This document shows, one piece after another, positions 36,836-45,632 of a DNA stretch of 64,000 nt. The position numbers and the translations under genes were made by a program. Numbering within the stretch: the first letter of the stretch is position 1; each line of letters opens with the position of its first letter. The notes under the pieces are model-generated. The model saw nothing but the letters and a program-made list of their open reading frames with translations, was not told the origin of the DNA and did not search any database. Source of the DNA: Jatrophihabitans sp035642535 (GTDB lineage Bacteria; Actinomycetota; Actinomycetes; Mycobacteriales; Jatrophihabitantaceae); assembly GCA_035642535.1 (NCBI GenBank), contig DASQSE010000024.1, positions 7,404 to 71,403 on the forward strand, written 5' to 3'.

Positions 36836-36841
36836 GCCGGA

Positions 36842-36847
36842 ACGGTA
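36842..36847 (-). promoter_or_regulatory. -10 box TACCGT, leaderless start of Sap-like gene
   Basis: TACCGT on the minus strand, 6-nt spacer TCCGGC, ATG at 36835. Confidence 0.5.
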
Positions 36848-36976
36848 GCGCCCGGCACATCGCCACGTGTGCCATTGGCGCGCTAGGTGGCGCGCGTGTC
36901 ACGTCGGGGGTGCAGGTTGCCGGTTGCCGTGCTTGGTAGCGCGGCCCGCCCCCGCGCTGACGGGTCGGCTCGGTGG

Positions 36977-37837
36977 TCAACCGGTCGCAGCCGATTCCGA
37001 ATGGGGAGTGGCCAGCTTCATGCTCAGTTTCACCGCACTCACCGAGGACATCCCCGCGGCGTACAGGGCGGTCCCGATCGAGAGCAGCAGAAACCCTACG
37101 ATGTGCAGTCCCGACACTCCGAGCAGGATCAGCCCCACCCTGTCGAGCACGAAGCCCGGTGTCATCGCGACCGTGCTCAACGCAGTGGCCGCCGCCCAGC
37201 TGCCGATCGCCTCCCGCGGCGGCGGTCTCTCCTTCTTGGCGTTCTTGGCGCCGATGATGCGCGCCGGGACAGCCACGAAACTGATCAACATCAGGGCCAG
37301 CACGCCGCCGAGCACCAGGACATACAGCCACCTCGATCCGACCCGCGGGACCACGATGCCGCCCACGGCAATCGCCAGCCCCACGGCCAGCCCCGAGGAT
37401 GCAATCGTCGGAAAATGCGTGTTCGCCCGCCGAGCGGATGGCGCGATCGCGGGCTTGCGATCGTCGACCGCGAACGCGAACACCGTGTTACACCAGAACG
37501 CCGCGATGCTCACGGCGACGGCGATAACACCGAGCAGAATCATCCCGCCCAGAGTGAGCTGGCGAAATGGGGCACCGCGCAACGTGTGCCGCTTGAGTTC
37601 ATACATGACCAGCCACACCCAGGCTGCAGGCACCAGTTGGATCAGGGTGAGCCGCCAGTTCAGCAGCAGCAGCCTGATGCCGCGAATAATCAACACAAGC
37701 GTTCCAGCCGCCCAGCCCACCGGGGCCAACCATCGCCGCGACCCGCCCAACCGCCGAGCCGTCGACTCGATCTCCGCCGCATCCGCATCCGCGACGGCCC
37801 GAGCCAGCTGCACCAAACGCTCCAGCCGCGCTCTCAC
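36977..37837 (-). CDS. Polytopic membrane protein of unknown function
   Basis: A 286-residue protein. A cytoplasmic helical N-terminus (RARLERLVQLARAVADADAA) precedes six or seven hydrophobic segments, for example WAAGTLVLIIRGIRLLLLNW and MILLGVIAVAVSIAAFWCNT. A basic loop KNAKKERPPPREAIG lies near residue 200. I do not recognise a family. The GTG start 37837 is tentative. It lies 141 bp upstream of the Sap-like gene, which has its own -10 box. Confidence 0.72.
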   Translation of the reverse strand: MRARLERLVQLARAVADADAAEIESTARRLGGSRRWLAPVGWAAGTLVLIIRGIRLLLLNWRLTLIQLVPAAWVWLVMYELKRHTLRGAPFRQLTLGGMILLGVIAVAVSIAAFWCNTVFAFAVDDRKPAIAPSARRANTHFPTIASSGLAVGLAIAVGGIVVPRVGSRWLYVLVLGGVLALMLISFVAVPARIIGAKNAKKERPPPREAIGSWAAATALSTVAMTPGFVLDRVGLILLGVSGLHIVGFLLLSIGTALYAAGMSSVSAVKLSMKLATPHSESAATG

Positions 37838-38165
37838 ACCGGAGTCGGCCTAACAAGATCACGCGGACCAAGAACGCCCACCAACACGACGAAGCACAAC
37901 ATCGACAGAAATCGTTGTCCGGCTCCGATGCCCATCGCCAGCGACATCACCCACACCCCCACGCGGGTCGCGAGACAGCTTCCAACTCGATACTTCGCCA
38001 GCGACAGCCGGATGGCCAGCCGACGTATGCCCCAGAGTGACCGGCCGCCGCTCCCGATCGACCGCCACGAACCCGCTGCGAAGCGCCCAGGTCCTCGTCG
38101 GGTCGGGCCCGCGCTGCCTCGGTAGCACCGGACCGCGCAGTTTGACATGACGGTGCATGGCTGCT
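37838..38165. other. Intergenic region
   Basis: 328 bp with no gene. Frames here are antisense read-throughs of the neighbours. Confidence 0.4.
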
Positions 38166-39035
38166 TCATGTGGTCGAATCGGGTGCCGCGGCGGGCGTCG
38201 CCGCGAAGGAGGGTGCGGTTCGGGCGAGGCAGACCACTCCGACGACCATCGCCGCGAAGCCCAGGCCACCGAGCGCGATCTGGAGCGGGCCGCCGACGAA
38301 GTGCTCGCCGTAGAGCCATACGCCCAGGATGACGCTGACGAACGGGTTGACGATCACCATGAGCGGTTGGGATACGGCGAGCGGGCCGTAGTGCAGTGCG
38401 GCCTGGGTGAGCAGCGTTCCCGCGATTCCGGCGACCACCACGCCGTAGACCGCGCCGTGTACCAGCGCTCGTACCCCGCTCGTGGCCAACGCCTCCGTCG
38501 CCGACTTGAGGAAGGTGGCCAGCAGCGCCCACACAATGCCCGCCGCCGTGGCGTAGAGCGCGGCACGCCGTACCGGCGATCCCCGACCCGCCACAACAGC
38601 ACACCCGGCAGCGGCAGCGCCGCAGGATAAGAGTGCCGGCAGCCACGCCTGCGCGGTCGCGTCCGGGTGGCCGCCTCTGGGCTCGGCCATGACCAAGAAG
38701 ACGGCAAGCCCCGCGGCGGTCACCGACGCTGCCGTCCACGCCGCGGACCTGACATGGCGATGCAACCAGAATGACCCGATCACGAGTGAGAAAACGAGCT
38801 CGGTGACCAGGATCGATTGCACCACTGACAGTCTTCCGTTGTAGAGCGCAAGCGCCTGGAACACGAAGCTGCCGATCATCGCAACGACACCGAACAGCCA
38901 CAGCGGATTGCGGATCAGATAGAGCGCTAGTCGCCACCCTTTGTCCCTAGCGGTCGCCGCGGTGCTTGCCACGTGCTGCGTGACCAGATTGAGAGCGCTT
39001 GCAAATGCCGCGGCAAATGCGAACAGTACGCTCAA
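38166..39035 (-). CDS. DMT-family transporter (EamA-like)
   Basis: A 289-residue protein with about ten hydrophobic segments in two repeats. The first is FAFAAAFASALNLVTQHVAS; the second half contains LHYGPLAVSQPLMVIVNPFV and SVILGVWLYGEH, the signature ending of an EamA repeat. Drug/metabolite exporters of this type carry small molecules; the substrate is unknown. The start is TTG at 39035 and has no clear ribosome-binding site, so it may lie elsewhere. Confidence 0.8.
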   Translation of the reverse strand: MSVLFAFAAAFASALNLVTQHVASTAATARDKGWRLALYLIRNPLWLFGVVAMIGSFVFQALALYNGRLSVVQSILVTELVFSLVIGSFWLHRHVRSAAWTAASVTAAGLAVFLVMAEPRGGHPDATAQAWLPALLSCGAAAAGCAVVAGRGSPVRRAALYATAAGIVWALLATFLKSATEALATSGVRALVHGAVYGVVVAGIAGTLLTQAALHYGPLAVSQPLMVIVNPFVSVILGVWLYGEHFVGGPLQIALGGLGFAAMVVGVVCLARTAPSFAATPAAAPDSTT

Positions 39036-39092
39036 GATGATCTTCCAGTCTGAGGATCGACCGCGTGAAACCGCGTCGTTCGCGCCGGCCGG

Positions 39093-39476
39093 TCAGCTCG
39101 ACGCTGCCCCGCTGTCAGGGAACCATGGGCGATGTGCCAGCTGGGGTAGGCCGACCTGCCGACATCTGGATCCGTACTCGGCGGCGCCGAACCCCTCCTT
39201 CGAGACCGCGGCAAGCACCTCGTGACCCCCCTCGATGCGGTACTCATGGCCGTGCGCGTCCTCGAGCACGAGTGCCTTCCGCAGCCGAGGCACCTTTCCA
39301 TCGATCTTGCAGACACGCGCGCCACGATCGTCGGTGACCCAGTAGTCGCCACCGATCGAGAACGCCTTGTGCCGCATCCGATACCGCACCGAGGTACCGA
39401 CGGAAAAGGTGGTGCGAGCTTCGCTACCGCTCACGGGCGCCGTCCGGTCCGGTGACATGCGGACAAACCGAATCAA
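39093..39476 (-). pseudogene. LURP-one-related (LOR) protein, internally deleted
   Basis: The frame (about 127 codons) contains RYRMRHKAFSIGGDYWVTDD and RVCKIDGKVPRLRKALVLED, the start of the LOR/YxjI beta-barrel. Then HEYRIEGGHEVLAAVSK follows at once, which resembles the second half of the family (YEIERDG...VAEVSK). Around 45 residues between them, and the C-terminal strands, are missing. The tail to the stop is unlike the family. It could still be translated, but the barrel cannot close. Confidence 0.5.
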
Positions 39477-39872
39477 CTAGGGGACATCTGACCGGCCCAC
39501 CGTCACAGCTTGCGACACGGCCCGTCCAGCAACCATCACCCGCATGGGGTGAGCAGCCGCCCCCAGGCATGGGCGCGGCCTGCGGACCGCACCATCAACG
39601 GTCACCAGGGCAGCTCGATCATGGCTCCGCAAACCGGCTGATTCCGTTTCACGGCGGGCGATGCAGCGGGGCAATGCGAGTAGGCCAGCGAACGGGCTCA
39701 GCTGGAGCGATGTCCCAGGAGCCTCCGTAGCACTGGTGACAGCAGGGCCGACCACGGCGATCGCGACGCAGGCGCCGGCTGCTCGGGCCAACCTCATCCT
39801 CCGTTGACGACGACGACACGGCGGCTCGTCCGTAGCGTTGCCATGGCCACAGGATGCGCGACAGGAAGCCCC
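39477..39872. other. Intergenic region upstream of DoxX-like gene
   Basis: About 400 bp without a gene. TAGCGT at 39833-39838 may be the -10 of the next gene, followed by AGGAAG 5 nt before its ATG. Confidence 0.35.
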
Positions 39873-40409
39873 ATGACAGACGCGCCGGAACCCACATCAG
39901 CCGCAGAACGCACACCAGCGGCGTCGAAACCCGCATCACAAGCCGCAGAATCCGGGTCAGCAGCCGGGAAAGGCGCCACTGCAGCGGCACTCGATCGTCG
40001 CCCGGTGGCGGCGCTGTCCGGGGCAGACCGCCAGGCGGCCCGTCAGCTGCTGGGGGCGATCTTCATCGCCGCCGGTATCGCGCACCTGACCCACCAGCGC
40101 TTCTACCGCAGCCTCCTGCCGTATTGGCTGCTGCAAGCGCGGAGTGAGATCGACGTCGCGGTGGGAACGGTGGAGGTCTTCGGCGGCGTTCTGCTGTTCA
40201 TGCCGAGGCTCCGCAAACTGGCCCGGTGGACGAACCTGGCGGTGCTGGCTCCCACGCTGCTGGCCGCGATCGGCGAGGCGCGCCGTCCCGCACGCCTACG
40301 TCCTTACAGCCGGCGGCAACTGGGCCTGAACCCCGTGGGCCCATTGGTTCTGGCCCCAGGCCATGCCGGCCTCGCCGCCCTACTCTGGTGGGCGACCGCG
40401 CAGGATTGA
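39873..40409 (+). CDS. DoxX-like membrane protein
   Basis: A 178-residue protein. A disordered Ala/Ser/Pro-rich N-terminus (about 55 residues) is followed by four hydrophobic segments starting RQLLGAIFIAAGIAHLTHQR. The core GTVEVFGGVLLFMPRLRKLA matches the DoxX/MauE-like fold. Members take part in redox or sulfur metabolism as quinone-associated partners, but none is adjacent. The ATG at 39873 has AGGAAG 5 nt upstream; an ATG ten codons earlier is possible. Confidence 0.72.
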   Translation: MTDAPEPTSAAERTPAASKPASQAAESGSAAGKGATAAALDRRPVAALSGADRQAARQLLGAIFIAAGIAHLTHQRFYRSLLPYWLLQARSEIDVAVGTVEVFGGVLLFMPRLRKLARWTNLAVLAPTLLAAIGEARRPARLRPYSRRQLGLNPVGPLVLAPGHAGLAALLWWATAQD

Positions 40410-40520
40410 TACGGCCCAGCGCACGAGTTTGCCGAGTCACCTCGGGCGACTACGTGCCGATCGCAGTAAGCATCACCGTCGCGCCATTCCGCGCGGATCG
40501 GCACCATCCGCCCGTCACCA

Positions 40521-40746
40521 TCAGCAACCTGGCTCCGGTGGCGGCAGAAGTGATGATTCCCGGTGATTGCGTTCGGCGCCAGCGACGACCTCGCCCGCGT
40601 TCAACATGACGTCATGAAGATCAGTGTCAACGCAGCAGATCAAGGCGCTGCCGTCTCCAATCTCGTAGTAGACCGCCGACGACGGGATGGAAGTCGAACC
40701 GGTTGATCTCGAAGGCCTTCGATTTCTCGAGCCTCCGGCGGGCCAC
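40521..40746 (-). pseudogene. Possible frameshifted small gene
   Basis: From GTG 40746 one frame reads VARRRLEKSKAFEINRFDFH. One extra C after that switches to a frame reading PSSAVYYEIGDGSALICCVD, TDLHDVMLNAGEVVAGAERN and on to a stop at 40521. The two halves read as one protein of about 70 residues. No family recognised, so the call rests on protein-like composition only. The flanking 40410-40520 and 40747-40789 show nothing. Confidence 0.3.
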
Positions 40747-40789
40747 CACGCCCCACACGCCGCTGGACGCACCTACGTTGAGCGGAGTC

Positions 40790-42445
40790 CTAAGTCGTGG
40801 CCTGTTTGGGTTCCGCCGTGTCCTCCTCCTGCTCGGCACCGACTGGGGTAGTGGGGAGGCTCCTGCTGAAGAGCAGCGCGACAATCGCAAGGACGGCGAG
40901 GACCGACAGGGACGCGCGCAGGCCGTCGAGCCTGGCCTGCGTGTTCTCGTCGATGATGGCGTCGGCGGTGCGGCCCCTGACGCCGGCGTCGTTGAGCGCG
41001 GCTTCTAGGTCGGCGTCAGAGACGAACGGCACCCCGCTGGTCAACTCGGTCTGTGCGGCCGAGGAGACGTGCTTCGGCACCGCCGGGTTGTTCTCGATAC
41101 CGGAGTAGAACGACGCGGTGAGCGCCGACATCAGCACGGCACCGGCGAGCGCGGTTCCGATCGAGATGCCGAGGTTGGAGAAGGTGTTCTGCAGGCCACC
41201 GACCTCGCCGCTGTTCTCATCGGGCAGGGCCCCGACGGTCACGGCACCAAGCTGGGAGGCGAGCATGCCGATCCCGAGGCCGGCGAGCAGCATCGGCCAG
41301 GTGATGATCTCCGGACCCGCGCCTGCGTCGAGCGCCGCGACGAACACGACCAGCCCGAGGAACAAGGCAAGGAAGCCGAGCTGGCAGACCCTCCGGGGCG
41401 ACGCCTTCGGAAACACCTTGGGAACCCCGAGGGCCGCGATGACGAGCGTGATCGAGAGGGGCAGAATACGCACTCCCGTCGCGATCGCGGACAGCCCGAG
41501 CGCGATGGACAGGAACAGCGGCACGGCGAAGAACAGCCCGGCCTGCAGCAGGTACTGGAAGAAGAACGCCCCCAGTCCCTTGCGCAGCAACCGGACCCGC
41601 AGGATCACCGGGTCGAGCAACGCAGCTTGGCCGCTGTCGCGGCGGTGCTTCTCCCAGACAAGGAATCCGAACAGGACCCCACCGCCACCCAGGATCAGCC
41701 ATATCACCGGCGACAAGCCCAGCCAGGTCGGAGCGCCGGGCTTGGGAAGCGCAAAGCCCCACGTCCCCGCACGCAACACCCCGTAGACGATCAGCCCCAA
41801 CCCCAACGCGGAAAGGCCGGTGCCGACCAGGTCGAGCCGGGCGCCCTCCTCGGCGGGCGTATCGGCGGTGCGCCGGTTGAGGAGCAGAACCACGCCGAGG
41901 ATCAGCACTTCCCCCACGAAGACGTAGCGCCATGACCAGTAGGTCGTGAACAGCCCGCCGATCAGGGGCCCGACCGCGACCGCAATCGCGCCGCCCACGG
42001 CCACCATGCCGTACGCCTTCGGTCGGGCGGCCGTCTCGAAGTTCGAGGCCACCAACGCCACGATCGCCGGCATCACCAGCGCCGCCCCGACGCCTTCGAG
42101 GAACGACCACCCGAACATCAACACCGCGAGGTTGGGCGACAACGCTGTCGTCATCGAACCGGCGGCGTAGATCACGCACCCGATCGTGAACGCGCGTTTG
42201 CGGCCCAGGATCGCTCCCATCCGCCCGCCGGTGATCATCAACGCCGCCATGACCAACGTGTACAGCGTGATCGCGGTCTGGATGCCGGTGACGGTCGTCC
42301 CCAAATCGCTCGCGACGGTCGCGATCGACACGTTCATCACCGACGCGTCCAAGATCATCACGAACTGCGCGCACGTCAGCGTGAGCAGCACCGCCTTCGC
42401 CGCGCCCGCCTGGCCCTCGACCACCGACTTCGTCGTAACCGTCAA
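40790..42445 (-). CDS. MFS exporter, DHA2 (14-TM) family
   Basis: A 551-residue drug:H+ antiporter-type protein. The first helix region contains FVMILDASVMNVSIATVASD, the DHA2 motif D1 (LDxTVVNVALP-like). Motif A is GRMGAILGRKRAF, motif C is around MVAVGGAIAVAVGPLIGG, and about 14 hydrophobic segments follow. A 90-residue extracytoplasmic loop with PAVPKHVSSAAQTELTSGVP precedes the last helix, as in actinobacterial members. The TTG at 42445 is preferred because GGGGAGAA is 6 nt upstream; upstream codons look non-protein. Likely exports drugs or amphiphiles. No regulator is adjacent. Confidence 0.9.
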   Translation of the reverse strand: MTVTTKSVVEGQAGAAKAVLLTLTCAQFVMILDASVMNVSIATVASDLGTTVTGIQTAITLYTLVMAALMITGGRMGAILGRKRAFTIGCVIYAAGSMTTALSPNLAVLMFGWSFLEGVGAALVMPAIVALVASNFETAARPKAYGMVAVGGAIAVAVGPLIGGLFTTYWSWRYVFVGEVLILGVVLLLNRRTADTPAEEGARLDLVGTGLSALGLGLIVYGVLRAGTWGFALPKPGAPTWLGLSPVIWLILGGGGVLFGFLVWEKHRRDSGQAALLDPVILRVRLLRKGLGAFFFQYLLQAGLFFAVPLFLSIALGLSAIATGVRILPLSITLVIAALGVPKVFPKASPRRVCQLGFLALFLGLVVFVAALDAGAGPEIITWPMLLAGLGIGMLASQLGAVTVGALPDENSGEVGGLQNTFSNLGISIGTALAGAVLMSALTASFYSGIENNPAVPKHVSSAAQTELTSGVPFVSDADLEAALNDAGVRGRTADAIIDENTQARLDGLRASLSVLAVLAIVALLFSRSLPTTPVGAEQEEDTAEPKQATT

Positions 42446-42708
42446 GGGCGTTCTCCCCTGTCCAGGGCGCCGCCCCAACGCCCGCCGGCACCAGTGTCGC
42501 CCGTAGGCACTGTTCGGACACCGCGGAGCCGCCGCATCCACCGGCCGGTGCGGCGGCGGGCGTCCGTCGAAGGCACCCTGTCAGCGTCTACTTCCGCACC
42601 CGGGGGCCCTTCATCCCGGGCGGGTGAAGTCCGCACCAATCCCAGCACGGACACTTGCCCGGATCGGAGGCCCGGTCGCGACCGAGGCGTCAAGATGGGT
42701 AGCGGAAA
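42446..42708. other. Divergent intergenic region
   Basis: Promoter region of the exporter and the DUF1269 gene. No clear box seen. Confidence 0.4.
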
Positions 42709-43197
42709 ATGACGACATTCACTGTGTGGAAGTTCGAAGATCCGGACGGCGCAGAACATGCCGCGTCGATCCTCAAGGGAGTCGAGGCCGAGCGCCTGAT
42801 CAAGGTGCTCGACCATGCGGTTCTAACGTGGCCGGCCGGCAAGTCCCGGCCCACCCTGAAACGAACGCACGACGCGACCTGGCACGACACCGGGTGGGGC
42901 GCGCTCTGGGGGCTGCTCGTCGGTGGGCTGTTCTTCATGCCGCTGCTCGGCGTCGCGGCCGGAGCCGGGATCGGCGCAGTCCTCCAGGCAACCGACGGCG
43001 TGGGCATTGGCAAGGATGAACTGGAGGCGATCCGGACTCAGATGACGGAGGGAACGTCAGCTCTCATGGTGATCACTGACGAGGGCAACCTCGACCGTGT
43101 CGGTGAACGCTTTCACGGCATGCACTGGACGCTGGTGGACACAAATCTCACCGCACCCGAGCGCAGGCTCCTGCTCGAAACCTTCGGCGGCGGATGA
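42709..43197 (+). CDS. DUF1269-family membrane protein
   Basis: A 162-residue protein with an N-terminal ferredoxin-like part (MTTFTVWKFEDPDGAEHAAS), a glycine-rich hydrophobic hairpin (GWGALWGLLVGGLFFMPLLG) and a C-terminal part with GTSALMVITDEGNLDRV. This order defines DUF1269. The family is common in actinobacteria next to membrane stress genes. Function unknown. Confidence 0.83.
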   Translation: MTTFTVWKFEDPDGAEHAASILKGVEAERLIKVLDHAVLTWPAGKSRPTLKRTHDATWHDTGWGALWGLLVGGLFFMPLLGVAAGAGIGAVLQATDGVGIGKDELEAIRTQMTEGTSALMVITDEGNLDRVGERFHGMHWTLVDTNLTAPERRLLLETFGGG

Positions 43198-43330
43198 CAC
43201 CGTGATCGCGCTCGTAGGGTGGCGTGTCCGTGCTGTTGATCTCGGTTGCAGGCAGCGGGGGGTTAGTGGCGTTGATGCGAATGTTTCTCGCGGTGTCGGT
43301 GGGGCTTGTCGCTGAAGGGCGGGAGGATTC

Positions 43331-44944
43331 ATGTCGGATTTGCGGTCGCGAACCGGCGTTCGGCAGCCCAACATCTTGTTGATCACGAGTGATGAGGAGC
43401 GCTACGCGTTGCCGCAGCCGTCGGGGTTTGTGCTGCCGGCGCGTGAGCGGCTTCAGGGGCGTGGGGTCACCCTCGACAACTATTACGCCGCGTCGGCCCA
43501 ATGCAGCTCGTCCCGGTCGGTTATCTACACCGGACAGCACATGCCGCTCACCGAGATCTACGACAACGACAACATGCCATATATCCGACCCCTCGATCCT
43601 GCTCTGGGAACACTCGGGACGATGCTGCGCACGGCGGGCTACTACTGCGCCTACCAGGGCAAGTGGCATCTGTCGCGGGCCTATAAGGACCCTCGTGATC
43701 CTCGGCCCAGCACTGATGCTCTGGAGCCGTATGGCTTCTCCGAGTTCAATGATTGGGGTGACATCGACGGAGGAGCGTGGGCAGGCCTGAAGCTCGACCC
43801 CGTGATCGCGGGCCAGGCCGTCAAGTGGCTGCGCGATCGCGCCCCGGTGGTGGGCCGCGACCAGCCATGGTTCCTGACTGTCAACTTCGTCAATCCGCAC
43901 GACGTGATGAGTTACGACTACGGCGGTCGCCGACTGGTGGCAGCCCCGCCCAACCTCGCCGAGGCGATGGTGGTCCGCCCGCCCGCAGCGATTCCGCTCT
44001 ATTCCGCGGTCTGGGATCTGGACCTACCGGCGAGTGTCGGCGACGATCTATCCGGCGCCGCTCCGGCGGTCCGCGAGTACGCCCAGGCGATGGAGACGAT
44101 GTTCGGGCCTGTCCCGGGCGCCGAGGCTTGGCGTCGCGGCCTGAACTTCTACCTCAACTGCACCCGCGACGTGGACCGCAGCATCGACGTGGTGCTCGAC
44201 GCGCTCGTCGCGTCCGGCCAAGTCGATCAAACCGTGGTCATCTTCACCTCTGACCACGGCGAAATGGCCGGATCGCATGGTCTGCGCCAGAAGGGAAACC
44301 TCGTTTACGACGAGAACTTCCACGTCCCGTTCGTCATTTGTCACCCTGATTTCGCAGGTGGCAGTCGAACGGACGCGCTCGCGTCGGCCGTCGACCTCGC
44401 CCCAACGCTGCTCGACATAGCTGGGGTCGACGCAGCCACCGTCGCCGAGCGATTCCCGAGCCTGCGAGGTCACTCGCTGTTGCCGGCCCTCACCGGCAAT
44501 CACGTTCGGGACGCTGTGCTGACCGCTGTCGAGATTGTCACGACGCTCGACAATGGATACTGGCGATCACTGGGCGCACCCGACGGCGCGCAACGCGTGC
44601 AAGACGGTACGCTGCGCCCCGACTGGATCAAGCGTGGATTCCTGCGTGGCTATACCGACACCCGGTACACCTTCGGCCGGTACTTCTCTCCACTCGAACC
44701 CAATCGCCCCCGGACTGTCGAACGGCTGCTCGCCGACAACGACGTCGTGCTCTATGACCGGCACACAGACCCGCACGAGCAGGTCAATCTCGCCACCGAG
44801 CCCGACCAGCGCGCACTCGTCTCCGAGTTGTTGACGAAGCTGGAGACGCTGATCGACGCCGAGATCGGAACCGACAGCCGCGCCTGGGTTACCGAGCGAC
44901 CTCGGCTCGTCACCTGGCCGACCTGGAGAGGCGATGCAGCATAG
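43331..44944 (+). CDS. Sulfatase (arylsulfatase/choline-sulfatase-like)
   Basis: A 537-residue type I sulfatase. It starts with QPNILLITSDEER, the metal-binding strand, though with Glu-Glu where most have Asp-Asp-Q. The modified-Cys site reads QCSSSRSVIYTGQH: the C-x-x-x-R frame is present but position +2 is Ser rather than Pro or Ala. Further motifs are GYYCAYQGKWHLS (Lys-His) and FTSDHGEMAGSHG (second metal site). No signal peptide, so cytoplasmic. GGGAGG is close before the ATG. No sulfatase-modifying enzyme gene (FGE) is visible in the window. It is the last gene of the island. Confidence 0.88.
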   Translation: MSDLRSRTGVRQPNILLITSDEERYALPQPSGFVLPARERLQGRGVTLDNYYAASAQCSSSRSVIYTGQHMPLTEIYDNDNMPYIRPLDPALGTLGTMLRTAGYYCAYQGKWHLSRAYKDPRDPRPSTDALEPYGFSEFNDWGDIDGGAWAGLKLDPVIAGQAVKWLRDRAPVVGRDQPWFLTVNFVNPHDVMSYDYGGRRLVAAPPNLAEAMVVRPPAAIPLYSAVWDLDLPASVGDDLSGAAPAVREYAQAMETMFGPVPGAEAWRRGLNFYLNCTRDVDRSIDVVLDALVASGQVDQTVVIFTSDHGEMAGSHGLRQKGNLVYDENFHVPFVICHPDFAGGSRTDALASAVDLAPTLLDIAGVDAATVAERFPSLRGHSLLPALTGNHVRDAVLTAVEIVTTLDNGYWRSLGAPDGAQRVQDGTLRPDWIKRGFLRGYTDTRYTFGRYFSPLEPNRPRTVERLLADNDVVLYDRHTDPHEQVNLATEPDQRALVSELLTKLETLIDAEIGTDSRAWVTERPRLVTWPTWRGDAA

Positions 44945-45469
44945 GAGTACCGACGCGCGGCGTCTTCGCGCGCCCTGGCTGGCCGACCAAGCTGCACTCA
45001 ACGCGACACCGGTTCAGCGGCATCGCGCCTGAGCAGCTCCCCGCTGTCCACCCGTTGCACTGGATGAACGGTCGCCGCCTTGAGAGGTTTGAAGGCGACG
45101 CGTGTCCCTAACGGCATGTCCCCGCTGTCGATCTTGTGCGGTTCCTGCGCGATGATGACGAAAGTCGCACAAGATCGCTGGGAACGACAGCCGCGTGTCA
45201 TCGGCTACAGATACGTTGATCTTGGTCGTGGGCAGGGCCGGAACGAATCAGCTGCGCGGTTACCCGCGCGCTCGCCGGACGCATATCGCCTGATACGCGG
45301 AGGCATTGCGCAGGTACGCGGTCCAATCTCGGCGCGCTGGATACCCAGGCACGCGGTCGCGCCTGTCCATGAATCTGTCCACGAACTGCCGTCCCCGCAA
45401 GGCGCTCTTGGGACTGACGACACACGCTGGGCCACTGTGTGCACCGCCAGACACGCCGCTCGGCGTACC
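44945..45469. other. Right end of the island, no gene
   Basis: 525 bp from the sulfatase stop to the right repeat. No convincing gene. It contains the 12-bp inverted repeat listed separately. Confidence 0.45.
45129..45177. repeat. Perfect 12-bp inverted repeat CGATCTTGTGCG / CGCACAAGATCG
   Basis: The arms are at 45129-45140 and 45166-45177 with a 25-nt spacer. It lies 185 bp after the sulfatase stop and 293 bp before attR. It could be a sulfatase terminator, though the distance is long, or a protein-binding site of the element. Confidence 0.7.
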
Positions 45470-45543
45470 GCGTCCGGCTGTTAACCGGCAGGCTACTGGT
45501 TCGAGTCCAGTCGGGGGAGCCACCTCCAGGCCAGGTATTCCGG
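45470..45543 (+). repeat. attR: 74-bp direct repeat, copy 2 (displaced tRNA-Asn 3' end)
   Basis: It matches 23484-23557 at 71 of 74 positions with no gap. It lacks the 5' half of the tRNA, so it is not a working tRNA gene. It marks the right boundary of the island. Confidence 0.9.
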
Positions 45544-45632
45544 ACGTCTCGGGCTCGGGTCAACACCTCGGCTCGATCAATGTCCATATCGGTGTCATTG
45601 ACTGGAGGTCTGCGACGCCGAGCCGGTGGCGA

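Larger units (their letters stand above)
23484..45543. mobile_element. Degenerate genomic island integrated at tRNA-Asn (about 22 kb)
   Basis: The element is bounded by the 74-bp direct repeats. An integrase remnant lies directly inside the left end, as in classic tRNA-targeted integrative elements. The interior holds many truncated genes and unrelated cargo genes in both orientations. There is no replication, conjugation or phage-structural gene. The integrase lacks its catalytic domain, so the element should be unable to excise by itself. The boundaries follow from the repeats; the origin is inferred. Confidence 0.85.

Noticed and set aside
45470..45543. A second tRNA-Asn gene
   Set aside because: Only the anticodon-to-3' part is present; the 5' acceptor strand and D-arm are missing. 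It is the displaced att copy.
45260..45587. Minus-strand frames with PTGLEPVACRLT-like sequence near attR (and LPRLDSNQ near the tRNA)
   Set aside because: These peptides are the antisense translation of tRNA T-arm/anticodon sequence, a well-known annotation artefact, not proteins.
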